Source: Opisthorchis felineus (Eukaryota > Platyhelminthes > Trematoda > Opisthorchiida > Opisthorchiidae). Taken from it: 64,000 nucleotides of DNA. Shown here piece after piece: positions 1 to 12,900 of this stretch (its first letter is position 1; each line of letters starts with the position of its first letter). The position numbers were made by a program, and so were the translations under genes. Where the stretch lies: the NCBI GenBank assembly GCA_004794785.1, contig SJOL01002263.1, forward strand, positions 850,363 to 914,362. The letters run 5' to 3'. Below the pieces are notes generated by a model that worked only from the letters and a program-made list of their open reading frames with translations, had not been told where the DNA came from and did not search any database.

Positions 1-830
1 ACCCCCATCAAGACGATTAACTGCTCTGAATCGATCAGAAAGTTAAAATCTACCGTCTACCAGGAACCGACGGACACAGTGACCGTTTTAAACTACTCAA
101 AAGCACAACCAAATTCCTTGTACGCCAGTATTGTTCCATCAGTGTTTGGTCGGGTCAGAGCGCTGTGCACAGAATAGGTCGATCGAACAGCAGCTCAAAT
201 CGAGATTGCCAGCAGACTTCAAGAAATAGGATACCCAGTGAGTTTGATGAGGCGGTCATTAAGAAGGACATCGCCTACGGTATTAAGACCCAGTTAAGAA
301 CGGTTTGGCACAGCAGTCATTCCATATAAACCAGGAACCTCGGAGGTTATTCAAAGATTGCTGAACATAGCTACCATTCGAGTAGCGTTACAAAATGGAA
401 AAGGTTACGCCCAGTTTTGGTGCATTTGAAGGATCTCCTCTTGGTTGAAAGGACTAGGGACCGTGTGCATAAAATTAAATGTAAAAATTGCACCAAGATT
501 TACATAGGACAAAGCCAGGAAACTTCAAGCCAGAATTGGCGAGCACCAAAGAAGGATAAACAAGTCACCAATGAGTGCAGATGAATACTAAGCGCTGGCC
601 AAAGATTCAACGATGGCTGTACATGCATTGGACGCAGAACATAGAATAGACCTCGAGAATGTAGACGTTTTAATATGGAGACCGCGATTCACACTACAGC
701 AGCTGATGACTGAGGCGGTGGAAATCACCAAGCCTCACAGGGTGAATGGAATTGAGGGTGTGAAACTGGCGACCGATAAGTTTATTCGACACGTGACGGT
801 AGTTGGTTGTCAGTAAACTTAGAATCACTA
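1..830 (+). mobile_element. Penelope-like element (PLE) remnant, linker plus GIY-YIG endonuclease end
   Basis: Translating the plus strand in several frames gives the PLE C-terminal layout. First comes a linker with a 'GYPVSLMRRS' block near 230-265 and an 'IPYKPGTSEVIQRLL' block near 322-366. Next is the zinc-like/GIY-YIG start 'KIKCKNCTKIYIGQ' near 470-515, then 'VHALDAEHRIDLENVDVL' and 'WRPRFTLQQLMTEAVEI' at about 616-735. PLEs are retroelements that encode a reverse transcriptase joined to a GIY-YIG nuclease; the RT part would lie left of the window. The copy is dead: the first GIY-YIG block and the 613-816 open frame are in different frames, and stops interrupt both. The right end is approximate. 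Family assignment rests on motif order seen by eye. Confidence 0.75.
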
Positions 831-1275
831 GCAAAAAGGAGGTAGACATCCCAGCCCGAACAAGTTTCTCAGAATCTCTCTCCTTTAAACAACTATCGCT
901 GCACCAGCTCACACACACACGGACAAACAGTTCAAATGATGTTCAAAAAGGATCATCGCATGAAGAAAAACAAAGATCTAGACCCTAATCTGGGCCCAAA
1001 TCCATGTAGGTTCCCCATCGGTCTTAACACATGCTTACCTGCTATAACAAACTAAATTCTCTAACAGACACTTAACACTGTTTTAGCCTAACTTAGCTTA
1101 CTGGTTTCCATTCTGCCTTAAATCTCGCCGAACCTCGTTACCTAGTCACGGCCTGACGAAGCTTTTGTGTCAAAAGAGGAACGTCTCACGGCAGTAAACC
1201 TACCGATTGTTTCCCAAACTTTTCTGAAAACGATAGTTTGATTTACCTATAAAGCCTGTTTTACTGTTTGACTAC
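831..1275. other. No gene recognised; short AC tract just before
   Basis: An (AC)n run sits at about 910-920 at the end of the PLE remnant. The rest is unique-looking sequence with no splice-bounded block on the plus strand. It may be intron or flank of the minus-strand lipid transfer protein gene. Confidence 0.4.
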
Positions 1276-1460
1276 CAGTATGTATATAACTTTTTATGGG
1301 TAGAGACTGCTCTCTTCTATTGGAAAGCAGTTCATGAACAAGCGTAGAGCCTTGGGTTATATGGATGTCTTTCGGCATCGTAGTAAAGTGAATATCAGCT
1401 GATACTGATAGGCGACACAACGCACTGCCGTCGACAAAATACATCTTATTCAGGTCCCAC
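1276..1460 (-). CDS. Probable fifth exon of the LLTP gene (helical domain)
   Basis: The acceptor 'aacctgcattag' gives an in-phase that accepts the two bases left by exon 3,334-3,565: aa+g makes Lys, followed by 'WDLNKMYFVDG'. The pattern 'YFVDGSALCR' loosely recalls the family's 'FLDALp..GT' helix start, and 'DIHITQGSTLVHELLSN' resembles the following helix pair. The frame is open as far as a TAG at 1,247-1,249. That TAG abuts a good donor (TATAG|GTAAAT), so the exon either ends earlier, for example at CTG|GTAGTC (1,276), or the block is not coding. Phase agreement is real; the sequence match is weak. Confidence 0.4.
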
Positions 1461-3896
1461 CTAATGCAGGTTAAAATAATTTCGGTAGATGTTGACATCA
1501 TTTTAGCTCAGTAACACAACGGATCAACTAGTTTTGCTGTCTTGTTTCAGAAGCAACAGGGAAGCACTCGATGGCTAAATTGGGTAACGGGTCACATGAA
1601 ATGCCTTACAAAACAAATCGTAACAAAGAATATTTGCTTTGTTGAGCCCAAATGAGGAAACCTTCAACTTCCTACCAATAATTTGGATCATGATGAGTTA
1701 CCTTAAGCAGCACCAGGACTTCGGCTGCTATGAATTGTAATAGTGTTTTTAGTTGTATAGCAAAACGTTTTTCAAGTGTGACATTGGGAGGTTTGAATTC
1801 TGTGGTTTCTAAAGTCGTGACTGCTGAAACTTACAGTTAACAATCCGAACAAGACCTCATCTTTTCTCAGTGTTTGATGTTTATAATTTCGACTCAAAAG
1901 CTCAATGTGGGGTACCCCAAATGAGGTTACCATCCTCTGCTTGGACAACCAGAAAGTGTCACTTTCCCTCACTGCTCTTTGTTCATCGATATCCCTCCCC
2001 GGGCCTTTCCAGCCCTCCGAGCAAGAGTAGCTGGATCATTTGCTTGTCACTTATGTGACCAATATGCCTTGTCAGTCACTTCATTTCGGTCCCAGTGCAA
2101 CTTCACCTCAGATGTTGTTTTCATCCTCATATTCCTTTATTTTTACATTCTTTACATTTTTTTCTTTACATTCTTTGCATTTAAAGTTAAGTGGAACGAT
2201 TCGAATTATAGACAGCGTTAAAAGGTCTGTTAGTGAACCTAAAAAAATCCTCAGAATCCTGAAACATATATTAAATATAATAAATAGATTAACGTATATT
2301 AACTTTTAACGCCACCGTACATAAAATAAAGTAATGATTAAACTTTTTCATAATGTTAATTCATGCAGACAAAGCACAGTTCAGACGAGAAATTTCTGAC
2401 TCCTGAATTGATTATTAATATATTTGGATCTTTTTCTTTTCACCTGGGTTTTTTTCTTCCAACCACTTGCTAGTTTCAACAGCTTTGCACCAAACAGTTT
2501 AATGTATTCGAAACAGCCGATCAACGAAATACTAATCACTAATTCTTATGACGGCATATTCTGTTTTCCCTACTTTTCAATATGTATGGGATTTTTGCCT
2601 CTACAGTTGAAAAAACGGGACATGGAAAAAAGCCAGTTAAAATTCCTATCCCCATCAAATGAAGTGTTATATGCTAAGCTTTAAATAGATGATAGCAAAA
2701 CCAGTAAAATAAATTAGCTGAAGCTTTTACCAGTCCAAAGTCCCGCGGTCACATTCGTTAATTCCGAGTTTGATTAATCTGACACAATACTCTTCTGCTA
2801 TTAACAGCTGCTAACTTTTCGTGATGGCTCTGATTCAGCTCAAAAAGTCAGCCTTCACTGAGAAGCAAAATGATACTGCATAGTTTTTCGAGAATATCAT
2901 TTACTCATCCATGAAAAGCACAGAGGAATAGCATTCTACCCGGTGTTGAACGGCCTGAGGGCGTTTTCTCGGATAGGCGGAAATAAACTGGGTCTACGGA
3001 TATCAAAATTTCACCCGGAGTTCCTTCGCGCACAAATTTCCTATAGTTACTTTCAAGTTCGGTCGTAAGCAGTTTTATTTATTATATTTACAGTGTGGGT
3101 TCTAAACTTTTCACTGCAAACCAGTAATCGGAAGTGCCCGAACTCAGCCTTTTCCGTCGGGCTCACTCCGTAACTGACTTGTTAGTTTATTTTCTTTAGT
3201 ATCCTACTTGACAGAATTCATCTTACCTTCACTAGTTGGTCATCTTGATTAAAAGTAGTTTTGGAGCGACTGGAATATCCAATTCAATGCATCAAACATA
3301 CAACAGTACGTTAAAAGGCAGAATTTAACTTACTTTATGTGAGTTGAGCTTAGTCGCGAAATTTTTCGGTTCAACTCTTCGAGTTGCTCCAATCCCATGG
3401 CTCGAATAATTTCGGTCAAATTGTAAAATCGTTTTGCCTGTTTAGTCACATCCAAATTATCCAGTTCAACAAATAATTCCACAAGTTCGTCAAATTTGAA
3501 CCGGTCATAGTTGATGCTGGTGACGGTAGGGTGCGTAAAAAACATTGAGGTTTCACGACTACCCTCTGCCAAAGGAAGATTTTACAGAGAAAAATGAGCT
3601 CAGGAACACACCTGATCAGTCAGTTTGCATAGTGTGTGTTTATATCGGTAATTAGTCCATGAGTTGCATTATGGTCAGTGACTGTGGCCTGTCTTTGTAA
3701 AAAGCTTCTTCCGGTATTTGGCTAGTACCTTCTCGCCTAGGTTAACTAAAAACTTTCAAACCACTAGAAACTGAAATACACAGACTGAATGACTACAAAG
3801 TTACAGTGTGGTCCAAGCGTACTTCAAAATTACATTGACTTCTTTGGCTTAGTGTAATCCTGAAAAGTTCACACTTCCGCATCCAGTGAAGACTCC

Positions 3897-3933
<37 letters not shown>

Positions 3934-6900
3934 GTCTCCAGACTAGGTGAACTAGGCCTATGGATACCAGCGAACAATGGGTACTGGCATATACAGCTTT
4001 CGCCAAGCCGAATATGCATCCATTTTCACGTCCTATATCCAGGATAAACCCCTGAGGAATGAGGTCAGAGAGTGACTGGCACAGAAGGAAGCGGCCTAGG
4101 AGTTGAACCCAATGGATAGACCGGGAGCATATTAACAAGAAGCTGACCCCAGAATGCATCCGCATGACGTTCTTTAGTTGGTCACGATTCAACTTAATTT
4201 CGTACATAATGATGGTAATTGAATGTCACTTTTAGCACCATTGCAGGCCTAGCACACAAAATTTATCAGTGTGCCAGGACATTTTCTTAGGCTTTGGTTC
4301 GTACTACTGTTCACTTTTATCAATTTTAATTTATCCGACGACGTTTTGTCGACGAATTGCTGTGTGCAAGCTGGTGGCCGACCAATCCAATGCGATTGTC
4401 TCAGACATGATCGCAGTCGCTGTAGAGACACCTTGTTCGGAAAGAAAATTTAAAAGCCCCGATGATGCCATTGTGTTTTGCACGCCTCAACCCTTGCTCG
4501 ATGTTGGTACTCGTTGAACTGATGAAAACCAGTTCGCAACACTTCCATTCATGTCATCCTGTTGTGTGCACACGCTCCCCACTTTAACAGATTTACGTCA
4601 TCAGCCTTTAGAATTCCTGTTCACCCATCAAGCAAGGGCTCCGTTTCGTAGTATTCAGCTGACCATGAAGGAGCTGCTTCGGAATCCAATGCCAATGCAT
4701 ATGGCAAAGACGGCCATCGCACACGCCCGAATGTGATCGTGTCCTCCACTCCATCACGGCGCATCGGTCGGGGTATCTCCCTATCCGACGCTCGGTCGAG
4801 TGAACACCAAGTATCCCTTTCAGGTAACCCACGTGAAGGCTGCTCAGTTATCGAAGATTGTGCCGATACTTAGTCGGTGCTTTAATGTCGTACAAAAGGA
4901 TGAATAGAACAATCACCCTGTGAACGTGCGACTTGGTTTTCAACGCAAGTTTCCGTTCCTCCACGTTCTTCTCTCAAGTTTACCGAAACCTACACCGAAT
5001 CTCAGCCCACAGTTGACGGACTAGTCGGCAGAAAATATGCTTTCGCAGCAGCAGAAGTCCGCAAGGGAGCATGCAAATTCTGTCCCAATCTTGATTCGCG
5101 GAATGTTCAGGACCTCAGCTTGGGTTGTTTGATGTATATTGAAGGTCTTGTTTGCGCCGACCCTCAAGAGAACTGCAAGGCAGCAGTTGAGATCTCCCCA
5201 GACAGAAGCCGCAGTTTAGCATGCTAGTGTATAAACAATACCTGGTGACATGTAAACTCGAGTGTGCGGATATTTAGCTGGTGAACCAGACTCTGCACCA
5301 AAACGTCTTTCAGTGAACACACGTCCATCAGACTGGTATTCAAATTATATACCAGCACTCTCATCCAAGAACGCCGCATATAAGATGGCTGCTGAAGACT
5401 GAATAGGGCGGGGACACATGTGCACCCCCTTTCAAACCACTGAGGATTCAAAAGCCATTAAAACTGACCCTATCGACTGCATCTTTACTCTCATTCCGTC
5501 ATACTATGTTTGGAGGAGTTTGGCGATATTTGGCTGAGCGCCGTTTTTAGAGACAACTGTTCACGACACTTTTGTCGACGGATTCGAAAGCCTTCAACGA
5601 GCCTCTGAGGATGTTCGAAGGATTTTTCTCAAAGCTGTCATGAAGAAAATATCAGGTCCGTTGTGCTACGGTCAGCGCGGATTAAACATTCTTCTTTGGG
5701 TGTGCTTCGATTACTTCAACTGTTAGGCGGTTGAGTAAAACTTGTGTAGTTGCCCGGACTGACACGAATAAAGCATCTTTGAGTTTGATGGAAGTTCCTG
5801 TTCCTGCCAGATCATGTTTGTCAGTTGAAGAAATGTATCCTCCATAGTCGGGTCACCTTATCTAAACACTTCTGCTGCAGACATACTTTCTCTAGCTGTC
5901 TTGCCATTTCTAAATTACATTTTCGCCCGCCACATCTCTTCAATAGTCGGGAGAAAGTCCAGGGCCAGTTCCAACTCTCGTTGAGGAAGTCCGTCCACAG
6001 CAGTCCTTTCGAGGCTGGTCGGTTGATTCAGCAGTTTGTTCAAGCACTTGTGTCATACACCCAGTATTCTGCAGGTGATGTTCGCTTCAATCACGTCTCA
6101 GCATCCTGGAAAGTTGGAGTCCGTAGGTAATTTTCAAGAAATCGTAAAACTTTTTTGTGCCGTCACTGAGCAGCTTAAACTTTGGGATGCTAACTTTGCT
6201 ATCTCTAACTTCAGCTTCTAATACGGCTGATATACCGAGACAGATCATTTCGATCACCATTTAGCCGACGTTTCTAGAGCTCAATATCCGGATGAGCAGG
6301 TTATACGGCAGCTGCTCTGGTTTTCTAAGTACCAGATGCTTTGTATGATTGGTTTCACCGTCTTTTGCGTGTTCGCCCGATCTGGCCGACTGACGTCGTT
6401 ATCAGATTGGAGCTTCAAGTTGTGCCAGGCTGGGTGGACTGAAGACCACTTGTATCGTATTTTGCAGTTAAATGCTTTGTTGTCTGGTTGAGTAGATTTA
6501 ATCTGGTGGTATTAACAGAAAAACGCCTGTGTGATTTTTCATATCACGTTAGTATATTATCTTCATAGATTATTATAATTCATTTCATCTGTTTCTTGGA
6601 GAGTTCAATTTCCCACATTGAATTCTCAGCGTACGTACCTCGGTTTACCTTGGTTAAGTATAGTCACTCTCCGCTCGCTTAGGATGGCCAATAATTTTCA
6701 ATACGCAGATATCATTACGGAACCATATTCAAACTAAAGGAAAGAGATCTTTCACTCATTGCTAACTGATTCAGGAGTTGAATGTATCTGAGAATTTTCA
6801 ACGAGAGAAAAAGAAGAAATGTAGTAAGCATGCAAACTAGTGACTTGCATGGAATGAAATAAAAATTTTACAATGATTGTGAAGATTTTTAACGAAGGTG

Positions 6901-9900
6901 TGCTAAAGTTTTCTTTCTCGCATGTTAGTCCACAAACCTCTACGACAGCACCATTCAGTAGCTATCAGAACCTGCTTTCTCATTTCCATTGCAACTGATT
7001 TAGGGATGAGGTTTATCTAAATCTCGCCAACCCAAAAATTTTTAGTTTTCTTTTGGCACTTCTTGTAAATGTCTCGAACTAAGTCTTGAGACGATTGCAA
7101 TGGAAACTTAAGGCTCAGTAGCGATTCAGAAGTAGCCTGACCTTAGTCTGAGTTGGGGACGGTGGTGTTCTGCTTTATGCGTGAAACGAAGAGCGTTGTG
7201 CATCGGTCAGAACATACTGAAGGAATATCGCATCATTTTAGGATTTTTATCGAAGTTCTGCAGAATTCTTACGATCCAACTTTAAATTTGTATTAAAAGA
7301 TTCTCAAAGAACATGTCCAAACTTTTGATGTGATAGAATTCCGTCAGTCTGGAGCAATATTTCTGCACACTGAATATTTCTGATTAGCGTGAGCAAACTG
7401 CGAAATTTCAGCTTTATTATGAAACAACCTTGACAAAATCCATCAAATACAACTAGAACAATACATTGCACATTCGCCAATATATTTTGAAAACACTTTC
7501 AGTTTGTTTGATCTTACCTGTCTTGAAGATGTTTTTTTGTTCTGACTGAATTTTCCGAACAAGCCGGATTTCGGTGCTTGTTCTCACCACAACTGACTGC
7601 GAATTTTGCATCAGGCTGGAAGATGTTATGTTCAGCGCCTCATTGCAACTGGTTTGCAGTATTTCTTGAGTCGGTTTTAGTTGAATTTCGCATTGCATTG
7701 TACCCGTAACGTGCGGCAGTTTACTTGATTGCTTTGTATACAATAAAATAAAATGGGGGTTCAATTAAACGAGATCATTGCAAATATTTTAATTTTTGAA
7801 GCACAAGTGTCTCACCAATGAGATGATTGTAGATAAGCTTGTGATGCAATATTAAAAAAAACATTTCTCCACATCCGTTTTGTGAAAAGTTTTCACTTAT
7901 ATGGTTGTGCTTCCGTTATTGTGTGACTGGAAATCTCGCGCAAAATCATACTGCAAAATGCATCACACATCTAAATCATACATATTGTTTCATGCTATAG
8001 TTACATTCATCACCATCGTTGCAAGTGCACTTGTTTTGGAAAACAAAATAAATTTTCAACGGATACTCAAAATGGTGCCATGGAAAGTTTTGCCCATCAT
8101 TCAAAGACGCCTTCGTTTCAACTCGTGGTGCTTCCTAAAAAGTTTTATCAGAAGCGTAGAAATGGACTATTTTAAGGGGGTATGTCAGCAAGGTAAGCCA
8201 AGGCGCGGTCCGATGCCTTGACAGACGAACAATATTGAAAATAGTCGGGCAAATATGAATACACGGCGGTCTGATATTCCTGTTTGCAGCAAGACCCAGA
8301 AATATGCCCGACGCTCAGTCTAATTACGTCACCCAACGGACAGCAGGTGCACACCACACACACCGCATTAGAGAAAGTTATGTGAATGGGAATGCAGGCC
8401 TCAGTTGAACCGGTTTGCCGGTTACCTAGTTGACTAGTCACAATGATCGGCTGATTCGGCGGGGGCGCTTTTCGTTACAGTTCGGTGAGTGATTACACAA
8501 CTGCACCAATGAACGTAGTACTCTACATTCGAGGCTGCCAATACTATCCAGTGGTCAATACATAATTATTGTATTTATGGGACTAACTCGAACTATACTA
8601 CAAAATGGAAATGGCCCAGCGATAACGTATGAGGACCGTTATAAATGATGACAGAAACAAGTAAAAATGCAACAACTCACCGTAGGTTCATCAATTTCGT
8701 AGTTTGTCAAAGGTGACCGGAATACATATTTGTCAGTGCAACCGGTAGTATACTTTGTTTTCATGATGGTCACGTTCGTCGTTCCTTGTTTGACAGGGTG
8801 AAACTCCGTGATACATCGTCCAGAGATATCATTCTAGAATGCATGTGGAGTGGAGAAAAACTATTAGTTTGTATGAAGAAGCGTCCTGTAAAAAGTAATG
8901 AGTGTTGCACTGAAGATGAAACTGAACTCAGGATATTGGTTGTGATGACTTACTTCTATTTGACGGACGAAGTTGTCTAAAGGTTTTTTAAGCACTCAGC
9001 TCAAAAACCAAAAATTCTAACCAGAAACCTATTTGTTGAGATAGAGCTGATAGACGACAATTTTTAGAATTGCCGGCCGTAAGGCCCGAGCCTCAGTTTG
9101 AAACGTTTTAACATACTGAGTAAAGCAGGCCTCTTATCCTGAGAAAATAACTTCCTTTACACCTACCATAAGCTACTCAACACTGCTATGTCCCTGAAAC
9201 TGTTTAGCATGTTGCAACGTCGGCAGTACGGATATGTATTTTTGGGATGACTAATTTCAATGTTTGACTTTAGGTCTGCCGCGTTGTTGAGCCAGATAGC
9301 TTGCACTTTTAAGTTGCGGGAATTGAAGTGAGCCAAAACGTAACCATCTATGTCTCAGTCAACCGGCCCAGCTCTAACTACTGTGGTCCGTCTTGCCGTA
9401 TCACCCAGGCTACATCGGAGTTAGATACAAAAGTCAAGAGGCGGCAGCGAGCGTTGTTGAGCTTCCAAACGCTACATCATTTAATCAAAGAGTCTACATC
9501 ATGTGGTCACTGGCTGTACGTTGCTTCTCGGTCTTTCGGAGTAGATTGCCTGGATTAGATTACAAGACAAAATATCCCATCATAATCCTCAAAATCTCAT
9601 TATGCTAGCATATCTTCTGCATAGGTCTTCCCATACTCAAACCTACGACTTTGCTTTTCGAGGGGTCGGAGAGCAACAAGTGCTAGTCAGAAAATAGTTG
9701 AGGTTGACGTCAGTAATGTTATTGATGTCAAAAAATCAACTATAGGGTGTCGTATGAAGTAAACTTCGTATTGCATTTGTTGATGATAGGAATCAACTAT
9801 GCTATGTTTGGTATCACAAAACATATTTTGTCTGGTGAAGCATCACGTTTCATGTACATATATCACGGCCAGATACATTAAGTGAAACGTGTTTGACGTA

Positions 9901-12900
9901 CTTTCTTACTCAATCAGCCTTATGGAGCCATCCAAGTTAGCCCTAAATGAGATTGTTCTGAGAGACACTGATGTATACAAGGTTACGGCTCACAGTAAGT
10001 ACAAACCTATTGGATGAACATGCTGATGAGAATTTTGATACGGTCTTGGAAAATATGAGTCTTTACTCTCGGTCACGATCAGATGCTTTAGAGTAACCTG
10101 TGACAAACGTTTTGTCTGACGTCAAGGCAAGTTACGTAAAAGTCACCAAGGAACTAAGCCAATTTGCAAGGCTAAAAAAAGAAGAGTATCATTTTCTGAA
10201 AGTCACAACAGAAACATAAGACATCATAGGCCAGAAGCGTTTTCCATCTTTGAGTTTCCGGAAGATTTTGTCCTATTTATCAGGGTAAACTTTAAGTAGT
10301 GTCAATTCCGGCTTTTGATCAGGTGGCAGTTAATCTTTTCACCGAGCTTGCAAACATTTTGTCGCCAAACGGGGCGACACCTTCTGATATGGTGACAATT
10401 CAGTCGAAAGCTAACAGTACTCATCCACTACGAGTGATCGATTTCGAGATGGGCGTGATCTTGTGCAATCCCAAAGAAGCGCACTGTGTTTGGATTTGAT
10501 AAGCTTAGAGATACTCGGGCCTGCTGCTATCCATTATACAGCCAATGATGTCATTTTCCAAAGTAAATCCTTGGCTTAGCGAAAAATCGTTATACTGCTA
10601 AAATTTGAACATTTGTTCAAGTACTCTACGGTACTGTATCTCTGAACCGGGAGAGGTAGCTTGCCAAAAGTCAGGCATGTTTATGGAATTCATGAAACAA
10701 TATTTATGCTATCAGTCGCTCGGGTGAGAAATAACACCGCGATTGGGGTCATTCAGAGAACAACATCCCCTTCAGAGGGGAAAAAGTTGAAACCAAGCCA
10801 TTGTTTCCGAAAGGTCCCCAAAATGGATTCACAGCTAAGCAAAATGTTGGTTTCACGAAAGTAGCTTCGTCATTCCAAAAGCGGCTACTAGGTTGGACAT
10901 GCCCTAAGGCAGACGGATAACTAATCGGGAAAATCTCTTTAGACAGCCCCGCTAGACCAGCATTGATTGTCGGCTAAAAGGTCTCATCAGTTAGCCGGAG
11001 TGTCCAACTTTTATAGTCGATGGGTTGAAGGATTCACATTTAATTTGGTCAGGTTTGGATCTTTGATCCTCCGGTTAAGACTGTTTCAGTTGATGATTCC
11101 TCTTTGGCGTGATTTGCAAATCTTCTTGGACTGCGTGAGTTCTTTATTCTTACGACAACTAATACATAATTCAGACCCAACCCACGTCTTTTTATGCTTC
11201 CTCTCCAGTGATAACTGAACACCACCACGTATCAGTTCAACTGATCTGGAACCACTTTCTGCATCCCCACCAGTTCTGCGCCTTCTATCCTAGTTGCACA
11301 GGGGCGTCCGGCAATTTCCATGGTCTCGGCCGTCGGACCGGTTGACATACTTGTGAAGTTCCACATAAACTCGTTATGTACGCCAGAGCTTTGTGTCCGC
11401 TTCACGTGCATGCTACAGCTGGTAACACTGGACGATCCCGAAGCGTTGCAAACATCTATTTGACTGAAAATAATCGTGCGTTTCTGGCACGGCTTCCCAC
11501 TGTTATTGCGCCAGGAACTAAAAAACCACCTTTTGTGTGTTTGTGATTCGGATGCACGAAAGAAGGAACAGTTGTAAAAGTCACTGGTCAGATGTGCTTA
11601 GTTTTTCAAATTTGGCTTTGGACTAGACTCTCCTATAATTACTTTTTCTGTGCATAAATTCGATGATAACCTACCAGACCCAAACTGAGTTGGGGCAGTT
11701 ATTTTCACAGACAGAATTTTTGGCGGCCGTTGCCGACGGCGCTGTGGACAGATTCAAATCCGATCCAGTCAGTATATGATCTCAGTACAGACCGCCCAAG
11801 CCCATAACTAGAGGTTCTACTAGCGATCCCCACAGACTGGCTTATGAGCAGTTTAGAAAGAACATGCATTTCGTCGTCTCGAGACCAGGTAAAGGAAAAT
11901 GTGGGGAAAAGTGATGAAAGAATGAAACATAACGACAAACTGGAATAACCCTATGTTACAACACTAGGCCATAGTTACAGCTGGAAGAGAGGGAAAGTAC
12001 AGCAGAAAGGCATCTGACAGATTTCAGGAGAGTAAGAAGAGGTATCATAACAGGAGAGATTGAATTCAACTATTTCGCGCACCTCGCACGTTACGTACCA
12101 GAGAGAAAAGTATACGGATCAAATACTGAACTACAACAGTACTCATCCAGTAAACCACAAGGGGAGTTGCCTCCAAACTCTGTTTAAGAGGGCGAAGACA
12201 AACTGCAGCACCACAGAATTACAGAAGAAGGATGAAAACTACCTACTGAGAGTGTTCCAGAACAATGGATACCCAAAGAATTTTATCAAGAGAAGCCGGA
12301 AGAATAAGTCATCCCAACAAAAACAACAGCAAGGAAAAGTGACCAGGCGGGTAGCTCTACCTTACGTCGAGAATATATATGAACTCACAACCAGATTAGC
12401 TTAAAAAGGGATCCTCGTAACTCACAAACCGAGTGCCACTTTAGGGAAACTGATCTGACGACCGAAGGTCAAATAATAAAAAAACAAAAACAGTATAAAA
12501 ATGGGGTATGCCAATTTAACTGCAGCAATTGCACTGAAAACTACTTTGGATAAGATGGGAGGAAATTGTGCACATGAATAAAGGATCAAAATGCGGCGGT
12601 CAGGAGGCATGGCCTCCTACTCATGATATCCATATACGAAGACAAAAAAAGGCCACAAATTCAATCTGGAAAACGCAAAAGTTTTGGCGCACTGAGACAC
12701 GGAAGTTAATTTTTGGACTCAGAGTACTTCACGGCGGATTCGATCAACCCATGCAATTTACGCACCACTACGTGCAAAGGACCAACATCTCAACCGGAAT
12801 ACTCAAGAAGAGCCGAATATGGGATTCGCAAACCAAGAGACAAGCAACTCCTTGGAGTCGGATCAACAAGTCACAAGCCCTAACCTAGAGGGGCCAAGGA

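Noticed and set aside
10967..11218. 'LAGVSNFYSRWVEGF', vaguely like the end of a Gypsy RT/RNase H linker
   Set aside because: Only a handful of residues fit, with no RT or integrase motifs around it.
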